DNA from: Butyricimonas synergistica DSM 23225
GTDB taxonomy: Bacteria > Bacteroidota > Bacteroidia > Bacteroidales > Marinifilaceae
Direction: 5' to 3'
DNA length: 64,000 bases
Assembly: GCF_000379665.1 (NCBI RefSeq)
Contig: NZ_KB903372.1
Span: 822-64,821, forward strand
The stretch's first letter is position 1. Every line of letters starts with the position of its first letter. A model generated the notes under the pieces. That model made no database searches. It saw only the letters and a list, made by a program, of their open reading frames with translations, and was not told where the DNA came from. Position numbers and translations under genes: made by a program. This document shows, in pieces, positions 45,992 to 56,015 of the stretch.

Positions 45992-47422
45992 TTACTTATC
46001 TCGCCGCGGACGGTTAATATTCTCTATTGGCAAATTCATCTCCCGTTCTTTTTGTGGTATTGGTAAAGTATACGCCGGATCATCCTGTTGCAACACATAC
46101 TCGATATAATTACTCGGGTTCTCGGCAGAAGAGAAACGATGTTTTAACTGAGGGCGATCCCACCGCCGCAAATCAAACCATCGGAACCCCTCGAAACAGA
46201 ACTCCATCCGTCGTTCATCCTTCACTAAAGCAAGTGCATCTTCCGCCGTTGTCGCCGTAACTTCATGATTCTCGGGGATTCGTTTCTCCCGAAGTGCATT
46301 CACTTCCCGAAGCGCATCTGTCGTCATACCTTTTGCCGCGTAAGCCTCTGCCCGGTTCAAATACACTTCTGCCAAACGAAAAGCATGGGGATATAAACCT
46401 TCTGACGTGGTACCATAGTATTTCATTGGCTTCTTTCCTGCATTAGCAAAAAACAACGTAGAAGTCTTCCGTATATCATTCGCGGCATACAACTTCATCA
46501 AATCCGTTGAAGGAATAAAAGATGCCCGTTGCGAAGAAGAATATTGGAAAACAGCTGAAATATTCGACGGCACCTCTCCGTAAGAAAATAAAATTTCATT
46601 ATTTCCAATATTCAAAAAACGAGGAATACTATATGGCTCCGTCATATCAAACAAACTTGCTTCCGAAGACAACAACACGGAATCCGCATAAACAATCGCC
46701 CTATCATAATCCTTCCGAAAAAGCGCTATCCGGGAAGCCAACAAATAAGAAGTCGCCAAATTAGGACGAAAAATCGTTTTTTCAACCCTTGATGATTTGA
46801 AAGATGCTATTGAAGACTTTATATCCGCTTCCATCAAATCATATACCTCCTTTATAGAAGAACGAGGCAATAATTTATCTTCTATATCAATGGCGTGATT
46901 TATCGGAACACAAAAATCTTTTGCAGCCTGCTCTTCATTAATATACGGCTTCCCGTATAAATTAGCCAGCATAAAATAAGACCAAGCCCGCAAGAAATAA
47001 GCCTCACCCGCCAAATCCATTTTCTCCGCATACGTACCCTCCATATCACTCATATGATTTAGGATAATATTAGCGATCAGTATTCTATGATAAAATTCGC
47101 CCCAAGCCCTATCCTCCGATAAAGAATTATCCATTTGAATCTCCGGGTACTCCTGCCAAGTATAATAAGACCAATATTTACGAGAATCGACACTCGTCTC
47201 GTAAGGTCTTTTCGTGTTTATTATCTCCTCGGCATCATCCGTCATAACATCCAAATACTCACAAAGAACGATTTTATTATTTAAACCTTCTCCATACAAG
47301 AACTCTTTGTAGCTCTGTACAGTCTTAGGAATCATCAAATCTTGAGAATTTTCTTCTAGGAAATCGCTACACGCTCCCAGCAACATCCCCATCACGATAA
47401 TATATATATACTGTATTCTCAT
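45992..47422 (-). CDS. SusD/RagB-family outer membrane lipoprotein (locus G)
   Basis: A 476-residue surface lipoprotein with signal peptide and lipobox (MLLGACSDFLEENSQD). I start it at the ATG at 47422; a GTG directly before it is in frame. SusD signatures: LAGEAYFLRAWSYFMLANLY in the helical part and DERRMEFCFEGFRWFDLRRW near the end. It is the shortest SusD here. It follows SusC by 11 bases and precedes the Mx1-like lipoprotein by 22, so all three should share a transcript. Confidence 0.92.
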   Translation of the reverse strand: MRIQYIYIIVMGMLLGACSDFLEENSQDLMIPKTVQSYKEFLYGEGLNNKIVLCEYLDVMTDDAEEIINTKRPYETSVDSRKYWSYYTWQEYPEIQMDNSLSEDRAWGEFYHRILIANIILNHMSDMEGTYAEKMDLAGEAYFLRAWSYFMLANLYGKPYINEEQAAKDFCVPINHAIDIEDKLLPRSSIKEVYDLMEADIKSSIASFKSSRVEKTIFRPNLATSYLLASRIALFRKDYDRAIVYADSVLLSSEASLFDMTEPYSIPRFLNIGNNEILFSYGEVPSNISAVFQYSSSQRASFIPSTDLMKLYAANDIRKTSTLFFANAGKKPMKYYGTTSEGLYPHAFRLAEVYLNRAEAYAAKGMTTDALREVNALREKRIPENHEVTATTAEDALALVKDERRMEFCFEGFRWFDLRRWDRPQLKHRFSSAENPSNYIEYVLQQDDPAYTLPIPQKEREMNLPIENINRPRRDK

Positions 47423-47433
47423 CACGAATAAAT

Positions 47434-50400
47434 TTAGAATGAAACATTTAACCTCAATGAATATCCCCTTTGTGGTGGAACTGTACCGGAGCCCATCGTC
47501 ACCTGTTCCGGATCGCGCCCCTTCAGGTCTTTACTTTTAACCACGAAAGGATTGCTCACGTCAAAACTCAGGCTGGCAGCCGAAAGATAAAACTTGCGTA
47601 ACCATTCCGAGGATATATCATAACGAAGACTCAAAGACCGACAACGAAGGAAATCTCCCGACACAACTCTCAAATCACTCTTGTTATACATATCCCAACG
47701 ATTGTTAGCTATCGGGAATTTTCTCTCGTACGTGGTAAATGTCATAGCATTATCCGACAAGGCAGGAATAACCGTCTTATCACCCGGTTCACGCCAACGA
47801 TGTACAAACTCACTGGACATATTCTGTTGCGGGAACGGCAATGCCTGTCCCGACTCATAGTAAAGATTGTTCAAACGAACTTTATTTCCCAAGGCAAAAG
47901 AAAAATTAGCGTTCATCGTCAACCGCTTAAATCTCACGTTAGTCGAGAAACCTCCAGACAACGTCGGTTCACGCCGTCCCGCATACACGAATGCAGCATC
48001 AAAAGCTTCCTCCTGGGTGGTAATAATCACTTCCCCGTCCTCATTCTTCTCCGATTCGCCATAGAATGTTGGCAACCCCTCATCATTCAATCCTTTGAAA
48101 CGATAAGCATAAAAACTATTAATTGACCTTCCGTTACTCACCAAAGTTCCATTCACGTAATCACTCCACGTCACGGACAACTCCTCTCCAGCATTCTTCA
48201 CCTTGTTATAATTCTTTGCGGTATTGAACGAAATGCCCCAGTTCCAATCCTTTCCCCGGACAGGATTCAGATTCACACTTAACTCCCATCCTTTATTATC
48301 CACATCACCATCATTTATTGCCACGTAATTCGCTCCTGTCGATGGAGCCAACGTTTTTTGTACAACTTGATCTTTACCGATCTTCTTATACACTTCGATC
48401 GTACCGGATAACCAAGAACGGAAAAAAGAAAAATCGATACCCAAATTATACGATTCCGTTTTTTCCCACTTCAAATTATTATTCGGCAACTTGTACAAAG
48501 TAGATTGATACTCTTTAGCAATGCCATCATAAGTCCCCAATTTAACAATCAGATTCGGCGTCTGATCCGGATGCACATTCCCCTGTATCCCGTAAGATGC
48601 ACGTACAGCCAATTCATCCATCCACTCCGCTGACTTCAGGAATTTTTCATTGTGTAAATTCCACTTGCCCGAAGCCGACCACACCGGAAGGAATCGTACA
48701 CTTTTATCCTGCCCGAACTTATTGGAACCATCCACCCGAATATTAAAATTCGCGATATAACGATCAGAGTAAGAATAAGTAAATGTTCCATACCAAGATA
48801 CAATATTCGTCAGATTATCCGTGATTACATTCGGCGTATTCGTCACCATCTCTGCATATCCCTTCCATATCGCCAAATCTATATTTACAAACTTCTTTCC
48901 CCGTTCCGGCAAATATCCCCATTGTGTCGACTTTAATGCATCATACTTTGAAGATGAAATCTCACTCCCGACCATGGCAGAAACCTGATGATTCCCCCAA
49001 GCCTCGTGATAAGCAAAACTATTACGTATCGTGTAACGCATATTTCTCGTGTCTTCCTTTATCAATTCACCACCCATCGGGATCTTACATTTTGCAGCAA
49101 AATCATCACCTACTTGCGTGGGGAGAGGCGTACCATAAGGCGTTCCCCTTTGTTGAGAAATATAGAAAGACTTCTCGCTCGCCCAATACGTCTGGTAATT
49201 ATTATTGGTCGTCAACCCGATGATAGAACTAAACTTCAAACCGGGAATAATATTCCAATCAATAGAAACATCAAACCTCAAAGCTTGATTTTTCACCGTC
49301 GAGCCACTTTCCTTCAACTCGTTCAAAACATTAAAAGGAATATTCTCTGAAATACCGAATGCATTATCGTAATAAAACAACTCGCCATCCTTGTCATACA
49401 CGGGTATCGCCCTTGATGTCTGTGCGGCATATTGATAAACATCGATAGAATTATGCGGTCGCTTCGTGTTCGTCAATGCCCCGCTCATATTCATCCCGAC
49501 CTTAAAATTAGGCGTAAAACGGGTATTCACCTTTACCAATGCGTTAAAACGATCTAAATCCTCTTTTTTATTCACACCTTGGTCATTCGCGTAACCGACA
49601 GAAAAATAATAATCCGTGTTATCCGATGCTCCGGACACGGCTACCGAATGCTGGTGACTGATAGAAGCGCGAAATAACAAATCATACCAATCCGTATTCA
49701 ATTCCTTCAAATCCTTCACTTTATAACGGAACTCATCATACGAGAGTACACCATTCCACAAATCCATCAAAGCACCCTCGTACCCCATGTTTGTCGGTTG
49801 ATACGAGGAAAATTGTAATCCTTTTTTATGCATCTCTTCCGACAACTCGATCCGTTCCTCCGAATCCATCAAACGCATCACCTTATAGGAAGGAGGCGTC
49901 ATCACCGAAATTCCGGCAGCATAATTAATCCTGGGCTTTCCGGACTTTCCTCTCTTCGTGGTCACCACGATCACACCATTTGCCGCCTTCACCCCGTAAA
50001 TAGCAGTGGCACTAGCATCTTTCAAAATATCAACCCGTTCGATATCATTCGGGTTCAAACTGGAAATGGCATTCCCTATCAAATTCACTCGATCCATACT
50101 ATTCAACTCCTCCGTGGAAAGTTGCACCGGCTCATCCAAAATTATCCCATCCACCACCCACACGGGTTCCCGGTTCCCGGTGATAGAAGACGAACCCCGA
50201 ATCCTGATTTTCGGAGCAGCCCCCGGGGTTGATGTTTGATTCAAAACAGCCACCCCTGCCAAACGCCCTTGTAACATCTGATCAATAGAAATAGCACTTC
50301 CCCCGACCAAATCTTCTCCTTTAATTGATACAATAGAACTGGATAATTTCCGTTTATCAATCTGCTGGTAACCGGTCACCACCACTTCATCCATCTGTTC

Positions 50401-51021
50401 CACCGACTCCTTCAACACAACTTTCATAAACGAAGTATCCGCCTGCACCTCTTTACTTTCCATCCCTACAAAAGAAAATACCAAAATAATATCTCTATCG
50501 GCAGGTACATCCAATTTAAAGTTTCCCTCCACATCAGTTACGGTACCCATACCCGTACCTTTAATCACGATACTGACTCCCGGTAATTTTAATCCATCTT
50601 CGTCGATGACCACACCATGCACCTTTTTCTTGGGAGTCTTGTCATCCATTGCCGTTTTCGGACGAGCCGCAACCAACACGTACCCTTCCGTCACCTCAAA
50701 TCGATAAGGCAGATGTTCGAATATTTTTTCCAACGCCTCTTCCAGTGATACCTGATCCAGTTCTACACTAACCCGTTGCCGAACATCGACCTCCTGGCTA
50801 TTATACATGAAATAAAAACCGGTCTGAGCCTTAATTTCCCGAAACACTTCCTTCAAAGTCTGATCCGAAAATTTGGCACTCACCACTTGTTGCGCCACAC
50901 TCTCCGCGGAAAGGTGCAAAACAAAAATAAACATCAATAAGCACGTTAACCTCATAATCTTCATGAATTTATTTGCACATTTTCCCCGTGCAAATTCATA
51001 CCACTTACTTCTTTTTTTCAT
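47434..51021 (-). CDS. SusC/RagA-family TonB-dependent transporter with STN domain (locus G)
   Basis: A 1195-residue signalling transporter: signal sequence (VLHLSAESVAQQ), STN domain about 45-120 (VSAKFSDQTLKEVFREIKAQ), carboxypeptidase-like domain, plug with EEQ/MDEVVVTGYQQIDKRK, VWVVDGIILDEP and LKDASATAIYGVKAANGVIV, and a barrel ending LRLNVSF. The plug motif NAISSLNPNDIERVDILKDA is near those of loci F and I. A sigma/FecR pair upstream completes the circuit. No peptidase with an intact site is encoded in this locus. Confidence 0.95.
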   Translation of the reverse strand: MKKRSKWYEFARGKCANKFMKIMRLTCLLMFIFVLHLSAESVAQQVVSAKFSDQTLKEVFREIKAQTGFYFMYNSQEVDVRQRVSVELDQVSLEEALEKIFEHLPYRFEVTEGYVLVAARPKTAMDDKTPKKKVHGVVIDEDGLKLPGVSIVIKGTGMGTVTDVEGNFKLDVPADRDIILVFSFVGMESKEVQADTSFMKVVLKESVEQMDEVVVTGYQQIDKRKLSSSIVSIKGEDLVGGSAISIDQMLQGRLAGVAVLNQTSTPGAAPKIRIRGSSSITGNREPVWVVDGIILDEPVQLSTEELNSMDRVNLIGNAISSLNPNDIERVDILKDASATAIYGVKAANGVIVVTTKRGKSGKPRINYAAGISVMTPPSYKVMRLMDSEERIELSEEMHKKGLQFSSYQPTNMGYEGALMDLWNGVLSYDEFRYKVKDLKELNTDWYDLLFRASISHQHSVAVSGASDNTDYYFSVGYANDQGVNKKEDLDRFNALVKVNTRFTPNFKVGMNMSGALTNTKRPHNSIDVYQYAAQTSRAIPVYDKDGELFYYDNAFGISENIPFNVLNELKESGSTVKNQALRFDVSIDWNIIPGLKFSSIIGLTTNNNYQTYWASEKSFYISQQRGTPYGTPLPTQVGDDFAAKCKIPMGGELIKEDTRNMRYTIRNSFAYHEAWGNHQVSAMVGSEISSSKYDALKSTQWGYLPERGKKFVNIDLAIWKGYAEMVTNTPNVITDNLTNIVSWYGTFTYSYSDRYIANFNIRVDGSNKFGQDKSVRFLPVWSASGKWNLHNEKFLKSAEWMDELAVRASYGIQGNVHPDQTPNLIVKLGTYDGIAKEYQSTLYKLPNNNLKWEKTESYNLGIDFSFFRSWLSGTIEVYKKIGKDQVVQKTLAPSTGANYVAINDGDVDNKGWELSVNLNPVRGKDWNWGISFNTAKNYNKVKNAGEELSVTWSDYVNGTLVSNGRSINSFYAYRFKGLNDEGLPTFYGESEKNEDGEVIITTQEEAFDAAFVYAGRREPTLSGGFSTNVRFKRLTMNANFSFALGNKVRLNNLYYESGQALPFPQQNMSSEFVHRWREPGDKTVIPALSDNAMTFTTYERKFPIANNRWDMYNKSDLRVVSGDFLRCRSLSLRYDISSEWLRKFYLSAASLSFDVSNPFVVKSKDLKGRDPEQVTMGSGTVPPQRGYSLRLNVSF

Positions 51022-51048
51022 AATTTTGTTTTTTACATTAAAATCAAT

Positions 51049-51101
51049 TCCTGTTTAGCCGACAGGAGTTTTCAGAGAGGGATGCGGAAACATTCCTCTC
51101 T
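51049..51101 (-). promoter_or_regulatory. Two tandem hairpins between fecR and susC (locus G)
   Basis: AGAGAGGgATG (51074-51084) pairs with CATtCCTCTCT (51091-51101), eleven pairs including one G-T. TCCTGT (51049-51054) pairs with ACAGGA (51062-51067). Both lie in the 82-base gap between the FecR stop and the SusC start, read on the minus strand, and neither has a U-tract. Locus I has the same two-hairpin arrangement. Confidence 0.5.
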
Positions 51102-51103
51102 TT

Positions 51104-52252
51104 CTATTTTTTAGATATCACAATTACATCCCCTTTTGTTTCAAAATACACGCCCGAAAGTTTTTCAATCATCTTTAAAACAATATCCAACGAACGGTGG
51201 CGATCGGCAGCTCCCGTGAACATTATATCCTGCAACACCGGGTCTGTATAGACAAACGTCACATCATACCAACGTCCCAATTGCTCCGTGATCTGCCGCA
51301 AAGTCATATTTTCAAATTCAAATATTCCCGAAATCCATGCTATACACATATTGGCATCGACTTTCTTCACATGTATACCATTTATCCCGGATAAGGACTG
51401 TTCTCCCGGAACTAACGTTAAAGAATCCCTGCCGGCAGTTACTTGAACGCTCCCGTCAACCAAAGTCGTCACTACATCCCTCTGCCCGGCATAAGCCATG
51501 ATATTAAATTTAGTCCCGAACACCGTGATTCGGGAATCCCCACACGCCACCCGGAAAGGATGAACCTCATCCCTTGCAACTTCAAAATATGCCTCGCCCT
51601 TCAATCGCACATCCCTGGAACTCCCGACCATTGAAACGGGATAAGTCAATTCCGAGTCCGAATTAAGCCAAATTCTTGTTCCGTCCGACAAACACAAATA
51701 ATATTCTCCCCCTCGAGGCACTCGTATCGTATTGAACACCGTTTCAACCTCCCCGCCTGCCACTAAATAACGAATACCCCCTTCTTCTCCTTTTTCTATA
51801 ACCACTCCATTCACCTCGGTCAACGACATCACCGAATCCGCCGATAAAGGAATAGTCCTTCCATCCGATAATTGCAACACAGCCTTTGACGAACCGGGTT
51901 CAACAATATTTGGCACATTATCCCCACCAAAATATTTATACCCCGTGTATGAAAATACGGACACCAATAACAAAAACGAAGCCACATAGGGGAAATAACG
52001 CGTAAAACGACTTTTTCTTCCCATCCCTACATATCTTATTCTCCGGGTCAATCGGCTCCAAGCCCTACACTCATCCATTGCATCATAAAACCCCACGCGC
52101 CTCGCTAACCTATACCGCTCTAAATAAGTAGTAAAAAGCACTCGATGCCGTTCGCTCTCCTTTAGCCACAGATCCAATTCCGTGGCATCCGATGCTGTCA
52201 ACTCATCTCTACAATATAAAATAACAAACTCGATAATTCTTTTTTCATCCAT
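51104..52252 (-). CDS. FecR-family anti-sigma factor (locus G)
   Basis: A 382-residue inner membrane anti-sigma factor starting at the ATG at 52252 (MDEKRIIEFVILYCRDELTA), the usual FecR beginning; an upstream ATG at 52291 would add thirteen non-conserved residues. The cytoplasmic part is followed by a transmembrane segment about 86-105, the FecR domain (VPRGGEYYLCLSDGTRIWLN, KGEAYFEVARDEVHPF, VFGTKFNIMA) and DUF4974 (LGRWYDVTFVYTDPVLQD, IMFTGAADRHRSL). It pairs with the sigma factor encoded 75 bases upstream. Confidence 0.92.
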   Translation of the reverse strand: MDEKRIIEFVILYCRDELTASDATELDLWLKESERHRVLFTTYLERYRLARRVGFYDAMDECRAWSRLTRRIRYVGMGRKSRFTRYFPYVASFLLLVSVFSYTGYKYFGGDNVPNIVEPGSSKAVLQLSDGRTIPLSADSVMSLTEVNGVVIEKGEEGGIRYLVAGGEVETVFNTIRVPRGGEYYLCLSDGTRIWLNSDSELTYPVSMVGSSRDVRLKGEAYFEVARDEVHPFRVACGDSRITVFGTKFNIMAYAGQRDVVTTLVDGSVQVTAGRDSLTLVPGEQSLSGINGIHVKKVDANMCIAWISGIFEFENMTLRQITEQLGRWYDVTFVYTDPVLQDIMFTGAADRHRSLDIVLKMIEKLSGVYFETKGDVIVISKK

Positions 52253-52327
52253 AAAATGCCATCTTTTACTACCTAAAGCCCAAAGAGGCAAAAATGGGTG
52301 AACGAAAAAGCAAAAAAATAAATAATT

Positions 52328-52879
52328 TTACCGCAGCATTACCAAAACAATGATATGCAACGAACTACGCAACTGCTTCATTGCCCTGGCAAGGTGAGTT
52401 TTCACCGTATTTACGGATAAGCCAAGCAACTCTGCCGCCTCTTTATATTTCATATCCTTCAATACAATCGCTTCAAACACTTTCCGACTCTGTTCCGGCA
52501 GCTTCTCGATCTCCGCGTACAACCTTTCCCGTTCCTCCTCCATCTCGACGGAAGTATATTTATCTTCAAGCAAATCCTCATAATTCTCGATACCATCAAA
52601 ATGATACCTCCTTCTGCTTTTTATCAATTTGATACAATTATGCTGCACGGAAGAAAACAAATAAGCACGCAAAGACCCCTGGAACTCCGTTTTTCCCCGT
52701 CGTTCCCAAAACTTCACGAAAAGTTCCTGAATCAAATCCTCTGCCTCTTCATAGGAATCTATAAAATTCAAGGCAAACACACACAAAGGCTTATAATACA
52801 AAACGAATAATCCCTCTAACCCGGCTTCATCACCTTGATTAATTTTCACTAATATTTCCTTTTCGTCCAGGATTGCCAT
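52328..52879 (-). CDS. FecI-type ECF sigma factor (locus G)
   Basis: A 183-residue ECF sigma factor with region 2 (FIDSYEEAEDLIQELFVKFW) and region 4 (LPEQSRKVFEAIVLKDMKYK, then EAAELLGLSVNTVKTHLARA). It ends in a hydrophobic tail (LHIIVLVMLR). A TATTTTTG box on the minus strand at 52919-52912 may be its promoter, with a weak upstream element. It should drive the locus G import genes. Confidence 0.93.
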   Translation of the reverse strand: MAILDEKEILVKINQGDEAGLEGLFVLYYKPLCVFALNFIDSYEEAEDLIQELFVKFWERRGKTEFQGSLRAYLFSSVQHNCIKLIKSRRRYHFDGIENYEDLLEDKYTSVEMEEERERLYAEIEKLPEQSRKVFEAIVLKDMKYKEAAELLGLSVNTVKTHLARAMKQLRSSLHIIVLVMLR

Positions 52880-52982
52880 ACACTAATAGATTCTATACAA
52901 CCGCCAAAAAACAAAAATAGACAAAATAGTTTTACCTAACAAGAAGAACACGGAATTAGCCTCAACTGATTTCAACCAAAAC

Positions 52983-53013
52983 AAAAAAAGAGTGCATCCC
53001 GTAAGATGCACCC
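52983..53013 (-). terminator. Rho-independent terminator after the CysQ-M18 gene
   Basis: On the minus strand GTGCATC (53011-53005) pairs with GATGCAC (52998-52992) around a short loop and is followed by seven T (plus-strand A at 52983-52989). It lies 22 bases after the stop at 53035 and isolates locus G from the upstream gene. Confidence 0.85.
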
Positions 53014-53034
53014 TTTCTATCAATAACAACAATC

Positions 53035-55224
53035 TTAAATATTATAAAACGTAGTGAAAGCTTTAATCACGTAAGCGTTATCCATCACCCCGCCCGTTTC
53101 GCGAACGGAATGCATCGCCCACATCGGGTTGCCGATATCCACCCCCCGCATCTCCATCTGGGAAAGCAAAATATTTCCCAAGGTTGAACCGCCAGCCATA
53201 TCCGAATGGTTGACAAACTTCTGGCACGGGACACCCGCCATTTTACAGATCGTTTCAAACACGGCAGCGGAATCGCCGTCCGTAACATATTTTTGGTTCG
53301 CATTGAACTTAATCACCGGACCGCCATTCATCACCGGATGATTCGTCGGGTCATGCTTCTCCACGTAATTCGGGTGCAAAGCGTGAGCCATATCCGCCGA
53401 AATCATAAAGGAATTATGAATAGCCCGGTACAAATCCTCCGGTTTGCCACCCAGCCCGAACACGATACGCTCCACAATTGTACGCAAGATCGGAGAACCG
53501 GCACCTTGTTTTGTTCCGCTTCCCACCTCCTCGTTATCGAAAATAGCAAGCACTTTCGTTTTCCGGCACTTCTCCGATTTCACGAATGCCTTCAACCCGG
53601 CAAATGCCATAGCCAAATCATCCAATTTCCCGGTAGAAATAAACTCCTCGTTCACCCCGAGCAGGCAACCTTTCTCGAACTCGTACAAGGTCAGGTCGAA
53701 ATCAAGAATATCCTCCTTGTTCACGCCCATTTCCTCGGCAATCAAATTCAACAAGAAATCATCCTTCTCGAAAGTCTCGTTGATCATAGCGATCACCGGC
53801 AACATATCCTTTTGCTTGCTTAACGGATTCCCCTGATCGTTCACGGCACGGTTAAAATGAATCGCGATATGTGGAATTACCATCAACGGGCGTTTGAAAT
53901 TCACGAATTGCGTAGCGGGCTTCAACGGGTTCAAACTCTTTAGCATCACGCGTCCTGCCATAGACAAGGGACGGTCGAACCACGTGTACATGATGGGACC
54001 GCCATACACCTCCGTGTTCAACTTCAGATACTGTCCGGCGACAGGCATCTCCGCATTCGGCTTGATCCGGAATGTCGGCGAATCACTATGGGCACAAATA
54101 ATCTTGAACCCGTCTTCAGCGATTTCCCCGCTTCCGATCTCGAAAGCGAAAAGCGAAGAGTGATTCTTCGTCACGAAATACTTGCCCCCTTTTTCAATTT
54201 GCCAGGCTTCCCCGGAAAACAGTTGTTTGAAACCATGATCCAACAACTCTTTCTTGGCATTCGCCACGGCATGAAAGTTCGTCGGACTCTCGTGTATAAA
54301 CTCAATCAGTTCTTTTGCTAATTGTTTTTCCATTATATCTTGATTTATTACTTCATTTCTTTGTGCCCCAAGATAATCATTTTTTACCTCAATCTCGGCA
54401 TCACAACCCAAAAAAGTACGATTCCCCCGTTTAATTTCCTCGTGTATCCGCTTACTGAACATGATAAAAGGCGGGCTCAATATATTTTCCTTGTTGTACA
54501 CAACCTCTCTCCCGGTTTCCATGTTCACGACAAGCCCCCCGGTAGCTTCCACCAATGCCTGACCTGAAGCCACATCCCATTCCGAGCATTTCCCGAACTT
54601 CGGGCAAATATCCACCTTCCCCTCCGCCACCAAACAATGCTTTGAAGAAGCCCCCAGCGGCATTAACTCCACATCGTACCCCGCCTCTTTCAAGTGATCG
54701 ATATATTGCATCTCACCTTCTGTCAGATGGAAACGGCTCACGGCAACCCTCAATCGAGGCGGTACTTCCATGGATGACAACAACTTGCTCTTCTGCTCTT
54801 TTCGTACGACCCCTCGTTCCCCATCCGCGAAAGCCCACAATATCTCTTCATCACAAATATTATTGATCATTCCGAACACGGGATGCCCATCCTCCACCAA
54901 AGCGATATTGATACAAAAACGCCCGTTCCGAAAAATAAACTCCTTCGTTCCATCCAGCGGGTCGACAAGCCACACGTACTTCCATCCTTTGCGCTCCTCG
55001 TAAGAAGGCAATGACGCTTCCTCACTAATCACGGGGATATCCGGGTAAAGCTTTTTCAGCCCCTGCACAATGTATTCACTCGATGCCTTATCCGCTTCCG
55101 TGACCGGAGTCATGTCACTTTTCGTCTCGACCTGAAAATTTCTTTTTTTATATATCTCCATCACTAAAAATCCCGCTCCACGAATAATATCCTGAATATC
55201 TGATACTTTTACCCAATCAATCAT
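53035..55224 (-). CDS. CysQ-like phosphatase fused to M18 aminopeptidase
   Basis: A 729-codon continuous frame from the ATG at 55224 (MIDWVKVSD). The first 265 or so residues are a CysQ-type 3'(2'),5'-bisphosphate nucleotidase: PVTEADKASSEYIV, ISEEAS, VDPLDGTKEF and CSEWDVASGQA hold the metal and phosphate ligands. A linker of about 30 residues follows, then a complete 432-residue M18 aminopeptidase from an internal ATG at 54333: AHSDSPTFRIKP, GKLDDLAMAF, DNEEVGSGTKQGAGS, SADMAHALHPNY. The linker has no domain character and looks like a former spacer between two genes, so the M18 part may also be made alone. I do not know this fusion from described proteins; a lost stop or a sequencing error should be excluded. 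Confidence 0.8.
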   Translation of the reverse strand: MIDWVKVSDIQDIIRGAGFLVMEIYKKRNFQVETKSDMTPVTEADKASSEYIVQGLKKLYPDIPVISEEASLPSYEERKGWKYVWLVDPLDGTKEFIFRNGRFCINIALVEDGHPVFGMINNICDEEILWAFADGERGVVRKEQKSKLLSSMEVPPRLRVAVSRFHLTEGEMQYIDHLKEAGYDVELMPLGASSKHCLVAEGKVDICPKFGKCSEWDVASGQALVEATGGLVVNMETGREVVYNKENILSPPFIMFSKRIHEEIKRGNRTFLGCDAEIEVKNDYLGAQRNEVINQDIMEKQLAKELIEFIHESPTNFHAVANAKKELLDHGFKQLFSGEAWQIEKGGKYFVTKNHSSLFAFEIGSGEIAEDGFKIICAHSDSPTFRIKPNAEMPVAGQYLKLNTEVYGGPIMYTWFDRPLSMAGRVMLKSLNPLKPATQFVNFKRPLMVIPHIAIHFNRAVNDQGNPLSKQKDMLPVIAMINETFEKDDFLLNLIAEEMGVNKEDILDFDLTLYEFEKGCLLGVNEEFISTGKLDDLAMAFAGLKAFVKSEKCRKTKVLAIFDNEEVGSGTKQGAGSPILRTIVERIVFGLGGKPEDLYRAIHNSFMISADMAHALHPNYVEKHDPTNHPVMNGGPVIKFNANQKYVTDGDSAAVFETICKMAGVPCQKFVNHSDMAGGSTLGNILLSQMEMRGVDIGNPMWAMHSVRETGGVMDNAYVIKAFTTFYNI

Positions 55225-55648
55225 ATTAATTTTTATACTTAAATCTATTTGATAAACATACGAATAATATTCGTTCGATGTACCATCCAATAACAACTAA
55301 TTAACAATTAATGAATAGTATTCACATGACACAAAAATACATGACATTATCATACAACACGTTACACTAAAAACGATCTTATAACACGCCATTTAGTTCC
55401 AAACAAAACGGAAATCATTAACCTACATTAACCCTAAAAACAGCTTTTATTAACACTAAACATTCGTCAGATTCAAGAATAGCCTCTATCTTTGCACCGT
55501 CTTTAAGAGATTGAAGATTTTTCATAAGTTTGTATGGTTTAGGTTAGTAGTTAGTAATGTAATCTTAAGAGTCGACATTCCCCGTCGGCTCTTTTGTATT
55601 TACAGCCGCAAGGTAAGAATAAATTACGAGAAACAAAAATTAACAATC
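55225..55648. other. Divergent intergenic region between cysQ-M18 and folB
   Basis: No gene is visible in 424 bases. On the plus strand TATCTTTG at 55487-55494 is a good -7 box for folB, with a start expected near 55501 and so a leader of about 150 bases. On the minus strand TATTTTTG (55339-55332) is a possible box for the CysQ-M18 gene. The folB frame is open upstream to 55511, but that part lacks family resemblance. Confidence 0.5.
55567..55600 (+). promoter_or_regulatory. Terminator-like hairpin in the folB leader
   Basis: AAGAGTCGAC (55567-55576) pairs with GTCGGCTCTT (55584-55593), ten pairs with one G-T, around ATTCCCC, followed by TTTTGTATTT. It lies between the predicted folB promoter and the ATG at 55649, so it could stop the leader early (attenuation) or end a separate small RNA of about 95 bases. 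Confidence 0.55.
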
Positions 55649-56002
55649 ATGGAAGGAATCATCGAAATTGAAGGAATGGAATTTTTCGCGTACCACGGAT
55701 GCTATGAAACCGAACGAATCGTGGGAAACAAATTCATGGTATACGCCCGCATCCAAACGGATTGCAACAAAGCCGCCCAAAGCGACGACATCAACGACGC
55801 CCTCAGTTACCTGACCGCGTACGAAATCATCGCCCGGGAAATGATGATCAAATCACACTTACTGGAACACGTGGCACAAAGAATGATCGACGCCCTTTAC
55901 CAGGCATTCCCTCAAATCACGCACGTAACTATAAAAGTATCAAAGCTCAATCCTCCCCTAGGTGGTAAGATTGCGGCAACGAGTGTTACTTTATCAAAAT
56001 AA
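55649..56002 (+). CDS. folB: Dihydroneopterin aldolase
   Basis: A 117-residue cytoplasmic enzyme of folate synthesis that splits dihydroneopterin to 6-hydroxymethyl-dihydropterin and glycolaldehyde. The start at 55649 gives MEGIIEIEGMEFFAYHGCYE, the standard FolB beginning with the conserved Tyr/His-Gly and Glu. SHLLEHVAQRMID lies in the middle, and the catalytic Lys sits in SKLNPPLGG. Length matches the family (about 120). It stands alone, followed by tRNA-Cys with its own promoter. Confidence 0.92.
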   Translation: MEGIIEIEGMEFFAYHGCYETERIVGNKFMVYARIQTDCNKAAQSDDINDALSYLTAYEIIAREMMIKSHLLEHVAQRMIDALYQAFPQITHVTIKVSKLNPPLGGKIAATSVTLSK

Positions 56003-56015
56003 ATTACAGCAAGGT

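Noticed and set aside
55511-55648. Upstream extension of the folB frame
   Set aside because: The added 46 residues lack FolB similarity and cover a terminator-like hairpin; the ATG at 55649 gives the standard protein length.
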